Of a DNA stretch of 20,941 nucleotides, positions 6,765-15,470 are shown piece by piece (positions within the stretch are counted from its first letter, which is position 1; each line of letters starts with the position of its first letter). Source of the DNA: Alphaproteobacteria bacterium (lineage in GTDB: Bacteria; Pseudomonadota; Alphaproteobacteria; Sphingomonadales; Sphingomonadaceae); assembly GCA_028869975.1 (NCBI GenBank), contig JAGWQR010000320.1, positions 1 to 20,941 of the forward strand, written 5' to 3'. The position numbers were made by a program, and so were the translations under genes. The notes beneath the pieces were generated by a model, which saw only the letters and a program-made list of their open reading frames with translations, did not search any database and was not told the origin of the DNA.

Positions 6765-8366
6765 TCAATCGCGCACGCGGAGTTGATCGCGCAACGCATT
6801 CTTGAGCACCTTGCCCGCATCATTCTTGGGCAGGGTGTCGCGGATCACCACCGCTTCCGGATATTTGAACTTGGCGACACCATGCCCGGATAGGAAAGCG
6901 GCAAGCGCCGGCACATCGGGCGCGGCCCCTTCGCGCGTCACCAGCACCGCCACCGCCCGCTCGCCGGTGCGCGGATCGGGAATGCCGACCAGCGCCGCCT
7001 CGGATATGTCGGGATGGGCGACGAGCAAATCCTCGATCTCCTTGGGTGCGATATTCTCACCATTGCGGATGATGATATCCTTGATACGCCCAGTGACGAC
7101 CAGATATTGCCTGTCCACCCATGCGCCCTGATCCCCGGTGCGGTAATAGCCTTCCGGATCGAACGCGCCCGCCTCATCATTGGGGTTGATGTAGCCGAGC
7201 AGCATCTGCGGCCCGCGCGCGCAGATTTCATCATTGTCGGTGAGGCGCACCCCGGCAATGCCCGGCGTGCCGTCGCTCTCTGCGGCGTGGGTGATGTCAT
7301 TGGCGGCAATCGTGCCCACCGTCGTCACCGGCACTTCGGTTGAGCCATAAACGCGGCTGACGATGGCATGATCGAAAGCCCCACGCGCCTCGCAGATCAG
7401 CGCGGGCGGTACCGAGGCCCCGCCACAAATGAACAGCTTGAGACTGGGCAGGCGGGTGCCGCGCGCCTTCGCCGCATCGAGCAGCCCGCGCAGGAAAGGC
7501 GTCGCGCCCGCCATATGCGTGATCCTGTGCGTGTCGATCAGCGCCGCCCCGGTATCGGCATCCCATTGTTCCATCAGCTGCACACGCGTAGCCAGCATCA
7601 GCGGCATCTCGAACGCGTAGATCGAGCCGCCGATATGGCTGATCGGCGAGGGGACGAGGAAGCTGTCGCCCGCCGCAATCAGCCAGTGCGCACCCAGTTG
7701 GCGGATCAGCGCGCCTAAGGAATTATGCGTGTGGATAACGCCCTTGGGTTTGCCGGTGGTGCCGCTGGTGTACATCACCATTTTGACATCATCAGGGTCG
7801 ATGACGGGGAGCGGCGTAAAGTGCGTCTCGGCGAGCAGTGCGCCCAATTCGTCACCAGAGCCGCGCAGCGCGATCACCTCAGGCGGTGTCTCCAGTTGCG
7901 CACACACCCGCGCCAGCATCGCGCCATAATCATGGCCGCGAAACTGCGCCGGAATAAACACAATCCGCGCCTTCACATCGCTAAGAATAAACTTCAGTTC
8001 ATGGTCGCGCAGCGAGGGCAGGATGGGATTGATCACCATTCCGGCAAGCGTCACGGCATGGTAGATGATTGCTGCCTCGTGCCAGTTGGGCAGCATCATG
8101 CTGATCACCGAACCCGGCTGGAAGCGCGCGAGCAGGGCGCCCGACAGTCGCCCCGCCTTCTCGTGGAGCCCGCGCGCGGTGAGTGCCATATCATCCTGCG
8201 CGACCAGCACCCGCTCTGGTGTTTCCGTCGCGACTTTCGTGAGCAAATCGGCGCATGTTTCCTTGCGCCACCAGCCATCCTTATACGCGGTTTCAGCGCG
8301 CGCTTCATCCCAGCGCAACGACCAGCCGGTCGGCGTTGTCCGTCTCGGGGGAAGCGCGTCCGTCAT
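6765..8366 (-). CDS. AMP-forming acyl-CoA ligase, cyclohexanecarboxylate/fatty-acid ligase-like
   Basis: A 533-residue adenylate-forming ligase, the first gene of the minus-strand operon. The phosphate loop MYTSGTTGKPKGVIH is at about residues 198-212, the A5 motif YGSTEVP at 340-346, TGD at 410-412, the hinge region GRIKDIIIRNGENIAPKEIE at about 426-445, and the catalytic lysine K519 in NDAGKVLKN. All motifs are intact, so it should activate a carboxylic acid to its CoA thioester in the cytoplasm. The start at 8366 has only a weak upstream AGG, but no better candidate is seen. It diverges from the SnoaL-like gene across the 143-base region 8367-8509. The general style resembles cyclohexanecarboxylate-type and medium-chain acid ligases; that substrate class is a family-level guess. 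Confidence 0.93.
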   Translation of the reverse strand: MTDALPPRRTTPTGWSLRWDEARAETAYKDGWWRKETCADLLTKVATETPERVLVAQDDMALTARGLHEKAGRLSGALLARFQPGSVISMMLPNWHEAAIIYHAVTLAGMVINPILPSLRDHELKFILSDVKARIVFIPAQFRGHDYGAMLARVCAQLETPPEVIALRGSGDELGALLAETHFTPLPVIDPDDVKMVMYTSGTTGKPKGVIHTHNSLGALIRQLGAHWLIAAGDSFLVPSPISHIGGSIYAFEMPLMLATRVQLMEQWDADTGAALIDTHRITHMAGATPFLRGLLDAAKARGTRLPSLKLFICGGASVPPALICEARGAFDHAIVSRVYGSTEVPVTTVGTIAANDITHAAESDGTPGIAGVRLTDNDEICARGPQMLLGYINPNDEAGAFDPEGYYRTGDQGAWVDRQYLVVTGRIKDIIIRNGENIAPKEIEDLLVAHPDISEAALVGIPDPRTGERAVAVLVTREGAAPDVPALAAFLSGHGVAKFKYPEAVVIRDTLPKNDAGKVLKNALRDQLRVRD

Positions 8367-8509
8367 CGCTTAAGCCTATCGGTTGCTCAGGCGGGCCACA
8401 CAAGCACATTGCCGATCAAACGCCCCGGCGATTGTGCCGCGCAGGACTTGACCCTGTTCGCATTTCGCGCTGACAGACGGATGAATTACCGAGAGGAAAT
8501 CCGAATCAT
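8367..8509. promoter_or_regulatory. Divergent intergenic region, probable promoters of both main operons
   Basis: This 143-base gap separates the start of the minus-strand ligase operon from the start of the plus-strand oxygenase operon, so promoters for both should lie here or close by. Toward the plus strand, a TTGACC box at 8448-8453 could be a -35 element, but the hexamer 17 bases on (TGACAG, 8471-8476) matches the -10 consensus poorly, which would fit activator-dependent expression. I see no convincing -35/-10 pair for the minus strand. An imperfect inverted repeat lies at 8417-8434. The presumed ribosome binding site of the plus-strand gene, GAGAGGAAA at 8491-8499, lies 10 bases before the ATG at 8510, a slightly long spacing. 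No regulator gene is present in the window. Confidence 0.6.
8417..8434. repeat. Imperfect inverted repeat, candidate operator
   Basis: CAAACGCC and GGCGATTG are inverted copies with one mismatch, separated by CC, in the middle of the divergent promoter region. Size and position would suit a dimeric repressor such as a TetR-type protein, but a short GC-rich repeat like this can occur by chance. Confidence 0.3.
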
Positions 8510-9001
8510 ATGGATGATATGATTGCCGCCGATGTGGGCGTGCGCCAGTTGCAGGCGCGATTCATTGATGCTGTATGGCGGCAGGATGCGGATGATTTCG
8601 CGAATTGCTGGACAGCGGATGGTGTCTGGAAGATTGCGGGGATGGAATTGCGCGGGCGCGACGCCATTCGTGCGACGTGCAACAAACTGCTCGGCCGCTG
8701 CGAGAAAATCCAGCTTATCCTGATGCCGGCGCTTTTGGAGGTGAGTGGCAAGACTGCCATCGGCCGTCATCATGTCATCGAATATGCCAAAATGCTTGAT
8801 GGATCAGGCTGGATGACGATCGGGGTCTACCATGATCGTCTCGCCGGGGAAGAGGGGCGCTGGCGCTTTGCGCATCGCCACTGGGCGATGCAATATCGCG
8901 GGCCGTTGGATCTGTCGGCGAGTTTTGTCGCGGGGCAGGACTTTGGCCCGTTCCCCAACATGCCGGGCGCGGATGCACCCACTTATGTTCGCCCCGCCTG
9001 A
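8510..9001 (+). CDS. NTF2/SnoaL-like domain protein
   Basis: A 163-residue cytoplasmic protein with the pattern of the NTF2-like cone fold. An N-terminal helical part (RQLQARFIDAVWRQDADDFANCW, about residues 12-34) leads into TADGVWKIAGMELRGRDAI, then strands ending in GRWRFAHRHWAMQYRG at about 116-131. Single-domain NTF2-like proteins of this type include small polyketide cyclases, dehydratases, isomerases and the small subunits of ring-hydroxylating dioxygenases. Being first in an operon with a Rieske oxygenase alpha subunit, it could be a diverged small subunit, or a hydratase/isomerase acting on the oxygenated product; the sequence does not decide. The residues after 135 are a loosely conserved tail. 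The monooxygenase gene starts 15 bases after its stop. Confidence 0.8.
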   Translation: MDDMIAADVGVRQLQARFIDAVWRQDADDFANCWTADGVWKIAGMELRGRDAIRATCNKLLGRCEKIQLILMPALLEVSGKTAIGRHHVIEYAKMLDGSGWMTIGVYHDRLAGEEGRWRFAHRHWAMQYRGPLDLSASFVAGQDFGPFPNMPGADAPTYVRPA

Positions 9002-9016
9002 TTCACTGGAGCCAGT

Positions 9017-10840
9017 ATGACCTGCCAGCCCACCAAAGTCCCCGCCGCCGACACGATCGACATCGACGCGCTGCGCGCCAAATATGCCGCCGAAAAGGCC
9101 AAGCGCGTGCGCAAAGATGGTCAGGCGCAATATACCCGCCCGACCGGCGACATCCTCCCCGATTTTGCAGCCGATCCGCATATGCCGCAGGCCGCGCGCG
9201 CCCCGATCAGCGAGGAGATTGATGCACTCGTGCTCGGCGCCGGCTGGGGCGGGATCATGGCGTCTTACTATCTCACCAAAGAAGGCGTCAGCAATATCCG
9301 CAACATTGACACGGCGGGCGATTTCGGCGGCGTGTGGTACTGGAACCGCTACCCCGGCATCCAGTGCGATAACGACGCCTATTGCTACCTGCCTTTGCTC
9401 GAACAAATGGGCTTCATGCCCTCGAAGAAATTCTCGGACGGGCAGGAAATTCAGGGTTACGCCAAGTCCATTGCCGCGCGCTTTGGCTTTGCCGACAAGG
9501 CGCTGTTCCACACGCAGGTCAACAGCCTGAAATGGGATGCTTCCTCTCAGCGCTGGCGGATCGGCACCAATCGCGGCGATGACATTCGTGCCAGGTTTGT
9601 GATTGTCGCGGCGGGCGTGCTCAACATGCCCAAACTGCCCGCCGTGCCGGGGATCGACAAGTTCAGGGGCAAGATGTTCCATTCGGCGCGCTGGGATTAT
9701 GCGTATACCGGCGGCGCGTATGGCGCTCCGGTGCTCGACAAGCTCGCTGACAAGGTTGTCGCGATCACCGGCACGGGCGCAACCGCAATTCAGGCGGTGC
9801 CGCACCTCGCAAAGTACGCCAGGCATCTTTATGTTATCCAGCGCACGCCTTCCACCGTGGATGAGCGCCCCAACCCGCCGACCGATCCCGACTGGGCCAA
9901 ATCGCTAGAACCCGGCTGGCAGCAGGCGCGCATGGCCAATTTCCATCGCGGCGCGCAGGAGGTCTTTCAGCCCGGCGAGAGCGACCTGATTTGCGACATC
10001 TGGACCGAGATCAACCGAAACTTGTCCGCGCAACTTGCCGCCGAGGGTAAAGAGGTGACGATGGAGGAATTCATGGCCAAGCGCGAGGTCATGGATTTTC
10101 AGGTGATGGAACGGCTGCGCGGGCGCTGCGACGCGCTGGTCAAAGACCCGGCCACTGCCGAAGCGCTCAAGCCTTATTACAACCATATGTGCAAGCGCCC
10201 CTTGTCGAGCGACGATTATTATCCGGCCTTCAACCGCGAGAATGTGACGCTGATTGACGTATCGGACAGTCAGGGGCTGGAGGCGATGACCGAGCTTGGC
10301 TTCATTGCAAACGGCGAGGAACATGCGATCGACTGCATGATCTTTGCGAGCGGATTTGAGGTCACGTCTGACCTTGATCGCCGCTGGGGAATCGCAACAT
10401 TTAAGGGACGCGACGGCGTGTCGATCTACGATCATTGGCGCGACGGGCCGGTGACGTTGCACGGCATCACCACGCGCAACTTCCCCAATATGGGCTTTAT
10501 CGGCTATATTCAGGGCGGGATCAATTCTTCGGTTACCGAGCATTTCGGGCGGCAGGGCGCGCATATGGCGTGGATCATTGCGCAGGCGCTCAAACAGGGC
10601 AAAACAGTGGTTGAACCTTCACAAGAGGCGCAGGACGCCTATGTAAAGACCTATTTTGAGATCCGGCCCGACCTGTCGGCGTTGCAGGCGCGCTGCCCGC
10701 CCGGCTATTTCAACAATGAAGGTGCTGCAAACAACAAATGGGCGCTGTTTCCGGGCTGGGGCTATGGCTGGGACAATTTCGAGGAAATGCTGAGCGACTG
10801 GCGCACGGTGGGCGACATGCCGGGCATGGAGGTGAGTTAG
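9017..10840 (+). CDS. Type I Baeyer-Villiger monooxygenase (FAD- and NADPH-dependent)
   Basis: A 607-residue flavoprotein that should insert oxygen next to a ketone, giving an ester or lactone. The first Rossmann motif GAGWGG is at residues 74-79. GGVWYWNRYPGIQCD fits the second BVMO signature exactly. FRGKMFHSARWD (216-227) is the classical FxGxxxHxxxWD fingerprint that separates BVMOs from other flavin monooxygenases. The NADPH Rossmann motif is GTGATA at 252-257, and R284 in DERPNPP is the likely arginine that stabilises the peroxyflavin intermediate. A roughly 70-residue N-terminal extension with IDIDALRAKYAAEKAKR resembles the phenylacetone, steroid and cyclopentadecanone monooxygenase group, which hints at a bulky cyclic ketone. 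The ATG has GGAG at 9008-9011 as ribosome binding site. The next gene, a Rieske oxygenase, starts 3 bases after its stop. Confidence 0.95.
   Translation: MTCQPTKVPAADTIDIDALRAKYAAEKAKRVRKDGQAQYTRPTGDILPDFAADPHMPQAARAPISEEIDALVLGAGWGGIMASYYLTKEGVSNIRNIDTAGDFGGVWYWNRYPGIQCDNDAYCYLPLLEQMGFMPSKKFSDGQEIQGYAKSIAARFGFADKALFHTQVNSLKWDASSQRWRIGTNRGDDIRARFVIVAAGVLNMPKLPAVPGIDKFRGKMFHSARWDYAYTGGAYGAPVLDKLADKVVAITGTGATAIQAVPHLAKYARHLYVIQRTPSTVDERPNPPTDPDWAKSLEPGWQQARMANFHRGAQEVFQPGESDLICDIWTEINRNLSAQLAAEGKEVTMEEFMAKREVMDFQVMERLRGRCDALVKDPATAEALKPYYNHMCKRPLSSDDYYPAFNRENVTLIDVSDSQGLEAMTELGFIANGEEHAIDCMIFASGFEVTSDLDRRWGIATFKGRDGVSIYDHWRDGPVTLHGITTRNFPNMGFIGYIQGGINSSVTEHFGRQGAHMAWIIAQALKQGKTVVEPSQEAQDAYVKTYFEIRPDLSALQARCPPGYFNNEGAANNKWALFPGWGYGWDNFEEMLSDWRTVGDMPGMEVS
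10828..10835 (+). promoter_or_regulatory. Ribosome binding site of the Rieske oxygenase gene, inside the BVMO gene
   Basis: GGAGGTGA lies within the last codons of the monooxygenase gene, 8 bases before the ATG at 10844. It supports that start and implies coupled translation. Confidence 0.65.
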
Positions 10841-10843
10841 GCC

Positions 10844-12238
10844 ATGAATGAGCAGCGCAAGGTCGAGGCGGTCACAGCCAAACATCTCGATGATGAAGTG
10901 GCGGTGACCTATGGCACCGAAGCGTTCCTCTCTGCCGATTATGCGCGTGCCGAGAAAGAGAGGCTCTGGCCCAAAGTCTGGCAGATGGCGGGGCGGATGG
11001 AGGACATCCCCCATGTCGGGGATTATTTCACCTATGATATTTGCGACGATTCGATCATCATCGTACGCACCGCACCCGACACGATCAAGGCGTTCTACAA
11101 TGTCTGCGCGCATCGCGGACGGCAACTCATCGATGTGCCCGCAGGACAGAATGGCGCGCGCGGCAATGCGGTCAACTTCACCTGCGCGTTTCATGGCTGG
11201 CGCTATGATCTAGACGGCAAGAACAGCTTCATCCTTGATAGGGACGACTGGCACGGCGCGCTCAACGCCGACTGCACATCGCTGACGCCGGTGCGGGTCG
11301 ATACCTGGGGCGGGTTCATCTATATCGACCAGCGCGCGGAGGAGGCCGAATCGCTCACCGACTATCTCGGCGATGCCGGGCGCATTCTCGCGCATTTCGA
11401 GTTTGACAAGATGCGCTACAAATGGCGGCAATGGTGCATTTATCCGGCGAACTGGAAGACCGCGATCGAGGCATTCATGGAGCCGTATCACACCACCGCG
11501 ACGCACTGGCAGCTCACCAAATATGCCGAATTTTATGCCTATTCGAAGCAATATGGGATGCATTCGGTGTCGGGGTTCGACCAGCGCAAATCATCAGAAG
11601 CGACGGCGCAGGGCGGCTCGGTCAGCCGCGTGGGCAAGGGCAAGGACCCGCGCGTTTCAACCTATGAACTGGCGCGTGAGAATTACACCACGATCAACTA
11701 TTCCGCTTCGACCGACACGCTGATCAACGCCGCCGCGCGTCTGAAAGATGAGCTCCCGGAAACCGCAAGCGTTGCCGAGGTGATGGCGCACTGGATGGCG
11801 TCAGCGAAGGCCGATGATGCAGCACGCGGCGTGGCATGGCCGGATATTCCGACCGCTGTGATGGCCGAAGCGGGCTTGGCCTGGACACTGTTCCCCAACC
11901 AGAACATCCTGCAGGGCGTCACTTTCGCACTCGGTTATCGTGCGCGCCCCTATGGCGATGACCCCGACAAATGCATCTTCGAGACTTATGCGCTTGAGCG
12001 TTACCCCGAAGGTGATGAACCGGCCACCGCATGGGTTCATGCCGAGCCGACCGAAGCGAACTGGGGCCTCGTCCTCAGCCAGGATTTTGCCAATATGAAA
12101 TGGGTCCATAAGGGCATGAAATCTCGGGGATTCCGGGGCGCGCTGCCCAATCCGCATCAGGAACAGAAGATCATTAACGCCCATCGCAATCTTGCCCGTT
12201 TCATGGGCCGGGGCGCACCGGAGATACTGAAACCATGA
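10844..12238 (+). CDS. Rieske non-heme iron oxygenase, alpha subunit
   Basis: A 464-residue ring-hydroxylating-type oxygenase. The [2Fe-2S] Rieske centre ligands are C88 and H90 in NVCAHRG and C114 and H117 in CAFHGW. The mononuclear iron site has H216 and H221 in EPYHTTATH and probably D414 in SQDFANM. The bridging acid that links the two centres is a glutamate, E213, rather than the commoner aspartate, as in the carnitine/betaine-type oxygenases. The family hydroxylates, dihydroxylates or demethylates substrates using O2 and electrons from a reductase. No ferredoxin or reductase gene is in the window, so those must come from elsewhere. The NTF2-like gene two places upstream could be a beta subunit, though the enzyme may also be alpha-only. 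Its stop overlaps the next start (ATGA). Substrate unknown. Confidence 0.94.
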   Translation: MNEQRKVEAVTAKHLDDEVAVTYGTEAFLSADYARAEKERLWPKVWQMAGRMEDIPHVGDYFTYDICDDSIIIVRTAPDTIKAFYNVCAHRGRQLIDVPAGQNGARGNAVNFTCAFHGWRYDLDGKNSFILDRDDWHGALNADCTSLTPVRVDTWGGFIYIDQRAEEAESLTDYLGDAGRILAHFEFDKMRYKWRQWCIYPANWKTAIEAFMEPYHTTATHWQLTKYAEFYAYSKQYGMHSVSGFDQRKSSEATAQGGSVSRVGKGKDPRVSTYELARENYTTINYSASTDTLINAAARLKDELPETASVAEVMAHWMASAKADDAARGVAWPDIPTAVMAEAGLAWTLFPNQNILQGVTFALGYRARPYGDDPDKCIFETYALERYPEGDEPATAWVHAEPTEANWGLVLSQDFANMKWVHKGMKSRGFRGALPNPHQEQKIINAHRNLARFMGRGAPEILKP

Positions 12239-14022
12239 GCTATGACGATCCCAAGCCCGTAACCGCGACCAGCGACGCCAAGGTGAAGGCGGGCGGCGTG
12301 CCTGTTTACAAGCGCATCCTTGATCTGTTTGAGGCGGAAGGAATCAGGACGCTGTTCGGCATTCCCGATCCCAATTTCGTGCATCTGTGCCTTGAAGCCG
12401 AAGCGCGCGGCTGGACGGTGGTGTCGCCGCACCATGAGGCGGCTGCCGGGTTCATGGCCGAGGCGGCGAGCCGGATTACCGGCAAACCCGCTGTGTGCTT
12501 TGGCACATTGGGGCCGGGCCTTGCGAACATGATGCCGGCGATCCAGTGCTGCAAGGTTGAGAACTCACCGGTGATTTTCCTCGGCGGGCAGCGCGCGCGC
12601 GTGACCGAGCGGCGGGTGCGGCGCGGCCGTATACAGTTTGTCCGCCAGGAACCGATGATTGAGGATTCGGTTAAATATTCGGGCGCAATCGAATATGCCG
12701 ATCAGGTTGATGAGGTGATCCGCGAGGCGATCCGCATTGCGATGTCGGGCACCCCGGGGCCGACCTATGTGGAATATCCGTCGCATGTGATTCTGGAGGA
12801 ACTGGACGCGCCGCCGGTGTTGCCGCCGCACCGCTATCGCCTGACCAATCAGGGTGCGGATGGCGACCGGATTGCCGAGGCCGCAGACCTGATTCTCAAG
12901 GCCGAACACCCTATCCTGCTTGTCGGCCACGCCGTGCATACGTCGAAGAGCGGCGCGGCGGTGAAAGATCTTGCGCTCAAGATGAACTGCCCGGTGATCC
13001 AGACCTCGGGCGGCACCAGCTATATCAGGGGGATCGAGGACCGCACCTTCCAGTATGTCTTTTCGGATGCGTCGATCGAGGCGGTGGAGGCTTCGGATTG
13101 CGTAGTTGCGCTCGGCACAGAGCTGGGCGAACCCGTCCATTTCGGCCGCTGGCGCCATTGGTATGCGGGCGAGGCGAACCGCAAATGGATTTATGTCCAG
13201 CAGGACCCGACGGCGATTGGCGTCAACCGCGCGATCGATGTGCCGCTGGTTGGCGATGTCCGCGCCGTGGTGCCACAGCTGACTCGTGCGCTGGGTGAAG
13301 GGCGCAAAGCGGGTGATGATTTGGCGAAGTTTATGCGCGATGGGCAGGCTGAACTGGACAGTCTCGCGGCTGAGTCGCGCACCAAATCGGACGGCACGGG
13401 CAATGTGCCGATCCACACCTCGCGCTTCATTGTCGAAGCGACCAAGGCCTTCCCCAGGGATGGCATCATGATCCGCGACGGCGGCGCAACCGTGATCTTT
13501 GGCTGGACTTACAATCAGTGCAAACCCAATGACGTGATCTGGAACCAGAATTATGGCCATATCGGCACTGGCCTGCCCTATGCCACGGGGGCTATGCTCG
13601 CCGACTATGCGGAAACGGGTGTGCAACGGCCCGGAATGCTGGTGACGTCCGATTCATCCTTCCTGTTCCATATTGCCGAGCTGGAAGTGGCAGTGCGGCG
13701 CAACCTGCCGCTTGTCTGTGTGGTCGGGGTTGATTTCCAGTGGGGGTTGGAGGTTGGCGTCTATAAGCGCACCTTCGGGCAGGGGACGGCGGAAACCGGC
13801 ACGCACTGGTCAAGCACAGTGCGGATGGACAAGATCGCGGAAGGTTTGGGCGCGCATGGCGACTATGTGACGACCGCCGATGAGATCGGCCCGGCCATTG
13901 CGAGGGCATATGCACGCGGCGGACCTTGTGTGATCCATGTCCCGATTGACCCCAAGGCCAATTCAGAGGAAATGCCCAAATACGACAAGTTCCGCACCTG
14001 GTATGCGGAAGGCACGCAGTAG
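12235..14022 (+). CDS. Thiamine-diphosphate-dependent lyase/decarboxylase (acetolactate synthase / oxalyl-CoA decarboxylase superfamily)
   Basis: A 595-residue protein with the three-domain layout (Pyr, central, PP) of the acetolactate synthase superfamily. The cofactor-activating glutamate is E68 in SPHHEAAAGFMAEAASR, followed by GTLGPGLANM at about 90-99 and GTPGPTYVEYPSHV. In the PP domain the ThDP/Mg motif is unusual: the GDG triplet reads S472-D473-S474 and the NN pair reads V499-D500, with the normal spacing; the metal-binding D473 is kept. It should make or break a C-C bond next to a carbonyl. Its place between oxygenases and an aldehyde dehydrogenase suggests cleavage that releases an aldehyde, for example of a 2-hydroxyacyl-CoA or 2-keto acid. 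The start overlaps the Rieske gene stop (ATGA). The family is clear; the reaction is inferred. Confidence 0.9.
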   Translation: MSYDDPKPVTATSDAKVKAGGVPVYKRILDLFEAEGIRTLFGIPDPNFVHLCLEAEARGWTVVSPHHEAAAGFMAEAASRITGKPAVCFGTLGPGLANMMPAIQCCKVENSPVIFLGGQRARVTERRVRRGRIQFVRQEPMIEDSVKYSGAIEYADQVDEVIREAIRIAMSGTPGPTYVEYPSHVILEELDAPPVLPPHRYRLTNQGADGDRIAEAADLILKAEHPILLVGHAVHTSKSGAAVKDLALKMNCPVIQTSGGTSYIRGIEDRTFQYVFSDASIEAVEASDCVVALGTELGEPVHFGRWRHWYAGEANRKWIYVQQDPTAIGVNRAIDVPLVGDVRAVVPQLTRALGEGRKAGDDLAKFMRDGQAELDSLAAESRTKSDGTGNVPIHTSRFIVEATKAFPRDGIMIRDGGATVIFGWTYNQCKPNDVIWNQNYGHIGTGLPYATGAMLADYAETGVQRPGMLVTSDSSFLFHIAELEVAVRRNLPLVCVVGVDFQWGLEVGVYKRTFGQGTAETGTHWSSTVRMDKIAEGLGAHGDYVTTADEIGPAIARAYARGGPCVIHVPIDPKANSEEMPKYDKFRTWYAEGTQ

Positions 14023-14025
14023 GAG
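14021..14025 (+). promoter_or_regulatory. Ribosome binding site that decides the aldehyde dehydrogenase start
   Basis: AGGAG overlaps the stop codon of the ThDP enzyme gene and lies 7 bases before the ATG at 14033. This supports 14033 over the longer open frame that begins at 13937 inside the previous gene. Confidence 0.7.
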
Positions 14026-14032
14026 TTTGAAC

Positions 14033-15445
14033 ATGCGCGACTATCTGAAATTCTATATCGACGGCACATGGGTTGATCCGACGGCGCCCAAGACGCTCGA
14101 TGTGGAAAACCCGGCGACGGAGAGCGTGGCGGGGCGGATTTCGCTGGGGTCGGCGGCGGATGTTGATGCAGCGGTGAAAGCGGCACGTCGCGCCTTTGCA
14201 AAATGGTCGCAGTCCTCGCGTGCCGAGCGGCTCGATCTGCTTCAGGGGATTCAGACCGAATATACCAAGCGGCACGATGAGCTGGCTGCTGCGATTACAG
14301 AGGAGATGGGCGCGCCCGCGTCCTTGGCTGGCGGGTTTCAGGTCGGGCTGGGTGCGATGCATCTCGCGACCGCCATCGATATTTTGAAGGAATTTGTGTT
14401 CGAGGAGCGCAAAGGCCCGACGCTGTTTGTGAAAGAGCCGGTTGGCGTCGTCGGGATGATAACGCCGTGGAACTGGCCGCTCAACCAGATTGCGTGCAAG
14501 GTTTTCCCGGCGCTTGCCACTGGCTGCACGATGCTACTCAAACCCTCCGAGATCGCGCCGTTCTCGGCACAGATTTTCAGCGAGATCATGCATACGGCAG
14601 GGGTTCCGGCGGGTGTGTATAACATGATCAACGGCGACGGGCCGGGCGTGGGCAATGCCATTTCCGGGCATCCTGACATTGATATGGTCAGCTTCACCGG
14701 CTCGACCCGCGCGGGCGTGGAGATTGCCAAGAATGCCGCCGCCTCGGTCAAGCGGGTGACGCAGGAGCTGGGCGGCAAGAGCGCGAATATCGTGCTCGAT
14801 GATGCTGCCTTCGCCGAAAATGTCGGCAAGGGGACAGGCAGCATGTTCGGCAATTCGGGTCAGACCTGCACCGCGCCTTCAAGGATGCTGGTGCCGCACA
14901 AGCGCATGGCCGAGGCTGTTGCGGTTGCCAAAGGCGTAGCTGAAGGGACCACGGTGGGCGAACCCAATGGCAATTTCGCGATTGGCCCGGTGGTTTCCAA
15001 GGCGCAGTTCGAGAAAATTCAGGGCCTGATCCAGAAAGGTATTGATGAGGGCGCAACCTTGGTGGCGGGCGGCACCGGACGCCCCGAGGGGCTGGACAAG
15101 GGCTATTATGTCAAACCGACCGTGTTCGCCAATGTCACCAACGATATGACCATCGCGCGCGAGGAAATCTTCGGCCCGGTCCTGTCGATCCTGGGGTATG
15201 ACAGTGTTGACGATGCGGTCGAGATCGCCAACGATACTGATTATGGCCTGGCTGGCTATGTGGCGGGCGCTGACCATGACGCATGCCTCAACGTCGCCAA
15301 GCGCATCCGCGCAGGCTGGCTCGGGGTCAATGACGGGTTCGATATGAACGCGGCGTTCGGCGGCTATAAGAAGTCAGGCAATGGTCGAGAATGGGGCGAA
15401 CATGGCTTTGCCGAGTACTTGGAAGTGAAATCGATCATCGGCTGA
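14033..15445 (+). CDS. NAD(P)-dependent aldehyde dehydrogenase
   Basis: A 470-residue enzyme of the aldehyde dehydrogenase superfamily, with normal length and all catalytic residues. N147 in TPWNWPLNQ stabilises the oxyanion, K170 in LKPSE contacts the cofactor, FTGSTRAG at 221-228 is the dinucleotide-binding turn, E245 in QELGGK is the general base and C279 in NSGQTCTAPSR is the nucleophile. It oxidises an aldehyde to the acid in the cytoplasm. The open frame begins at 13937, but the ATG at 14033 is chosen from the ribosome binding site and because MRDYLKFYIDGTWVDP is the usual family beginning. Lying right behind the ThDP enzyme, it is the obvious candidate to oxidise an aldehyde made there, giving the substrate for the ligase two genes on. 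Which aldehyde is not known. Confidence 0.95.
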   Translation: MRDYLKFYIDGTWVDPTAPKTLDVENPATESVAGRISLGSAADVDAAVKAARRAFAKWSQSSRAERLDLLQGIQTEYTKRHDELAAAITEEMGAPASLAGGFQVGLGAMHLATAIDILKEFVFEERKGPTLFVKEPVGVVGMITPWNWPLNQIACKVFPALATGCTMLLKPSEIAPFSAQIFSEIMHTAGVPAGVYNMINGDGPGVGNAISGHPDIDMVSFTGSTRAGVEIAKNAAASVKRVTQELGGKSANIVLDDAAFAENVGKGTGSMFGNSGQTCTAPSRMLVPHKRMAEAVAVAKGVAEGTTVGEPNGNFAIGPVVSKAQFEKIQGLIQKGIDEGATLVAGGTGRPEGLDKGYYVKPTVFANVTNDMTIAREEIFGPVLSILGYDSVDDAVEIANDTDYGLAGYVAGADHDACLNVAKRIRAGWLGVNDGFDMNAAFGGYKKSGNGREWGEHGFAEYLEVKSIIG

Positions 15446-15456
15446 CTGGGGCCTTT

Positions 15457-15463
15457 AAGGAGG
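15457..15463 (+). promoter_or_regulatory. Strong ribosome binding site of the propeller protein gene
   Basis: AAGGAGG lies 7 bases before the ATG at 15471 and is the best Shine-Dalgarno match I noticed in the operon. It fixes the start of the propeller gene. Confidence 0.7.
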
Positions 15464-15470
15464 GGACATC

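Noticed and set aside
7725..8522. 265-codon plus-strand frame crossing the divergent promoter region
   Set aside because: It lies mostly antisense to the intact ligase gene and its product has no family features.
8804..9826. 340-codon minus-strand frame across the SnoaL-like and BVMO genes
   Set aside because: It spans two plus-strand genes with strong motifs and has no domain of its own.
12565..13626. 353-codon minus-strand frame over the ThDP enzyme gene
   Set aside because: It is a shadow of a well-supported coding frame and has low-complexity, Arg/His-rich content.
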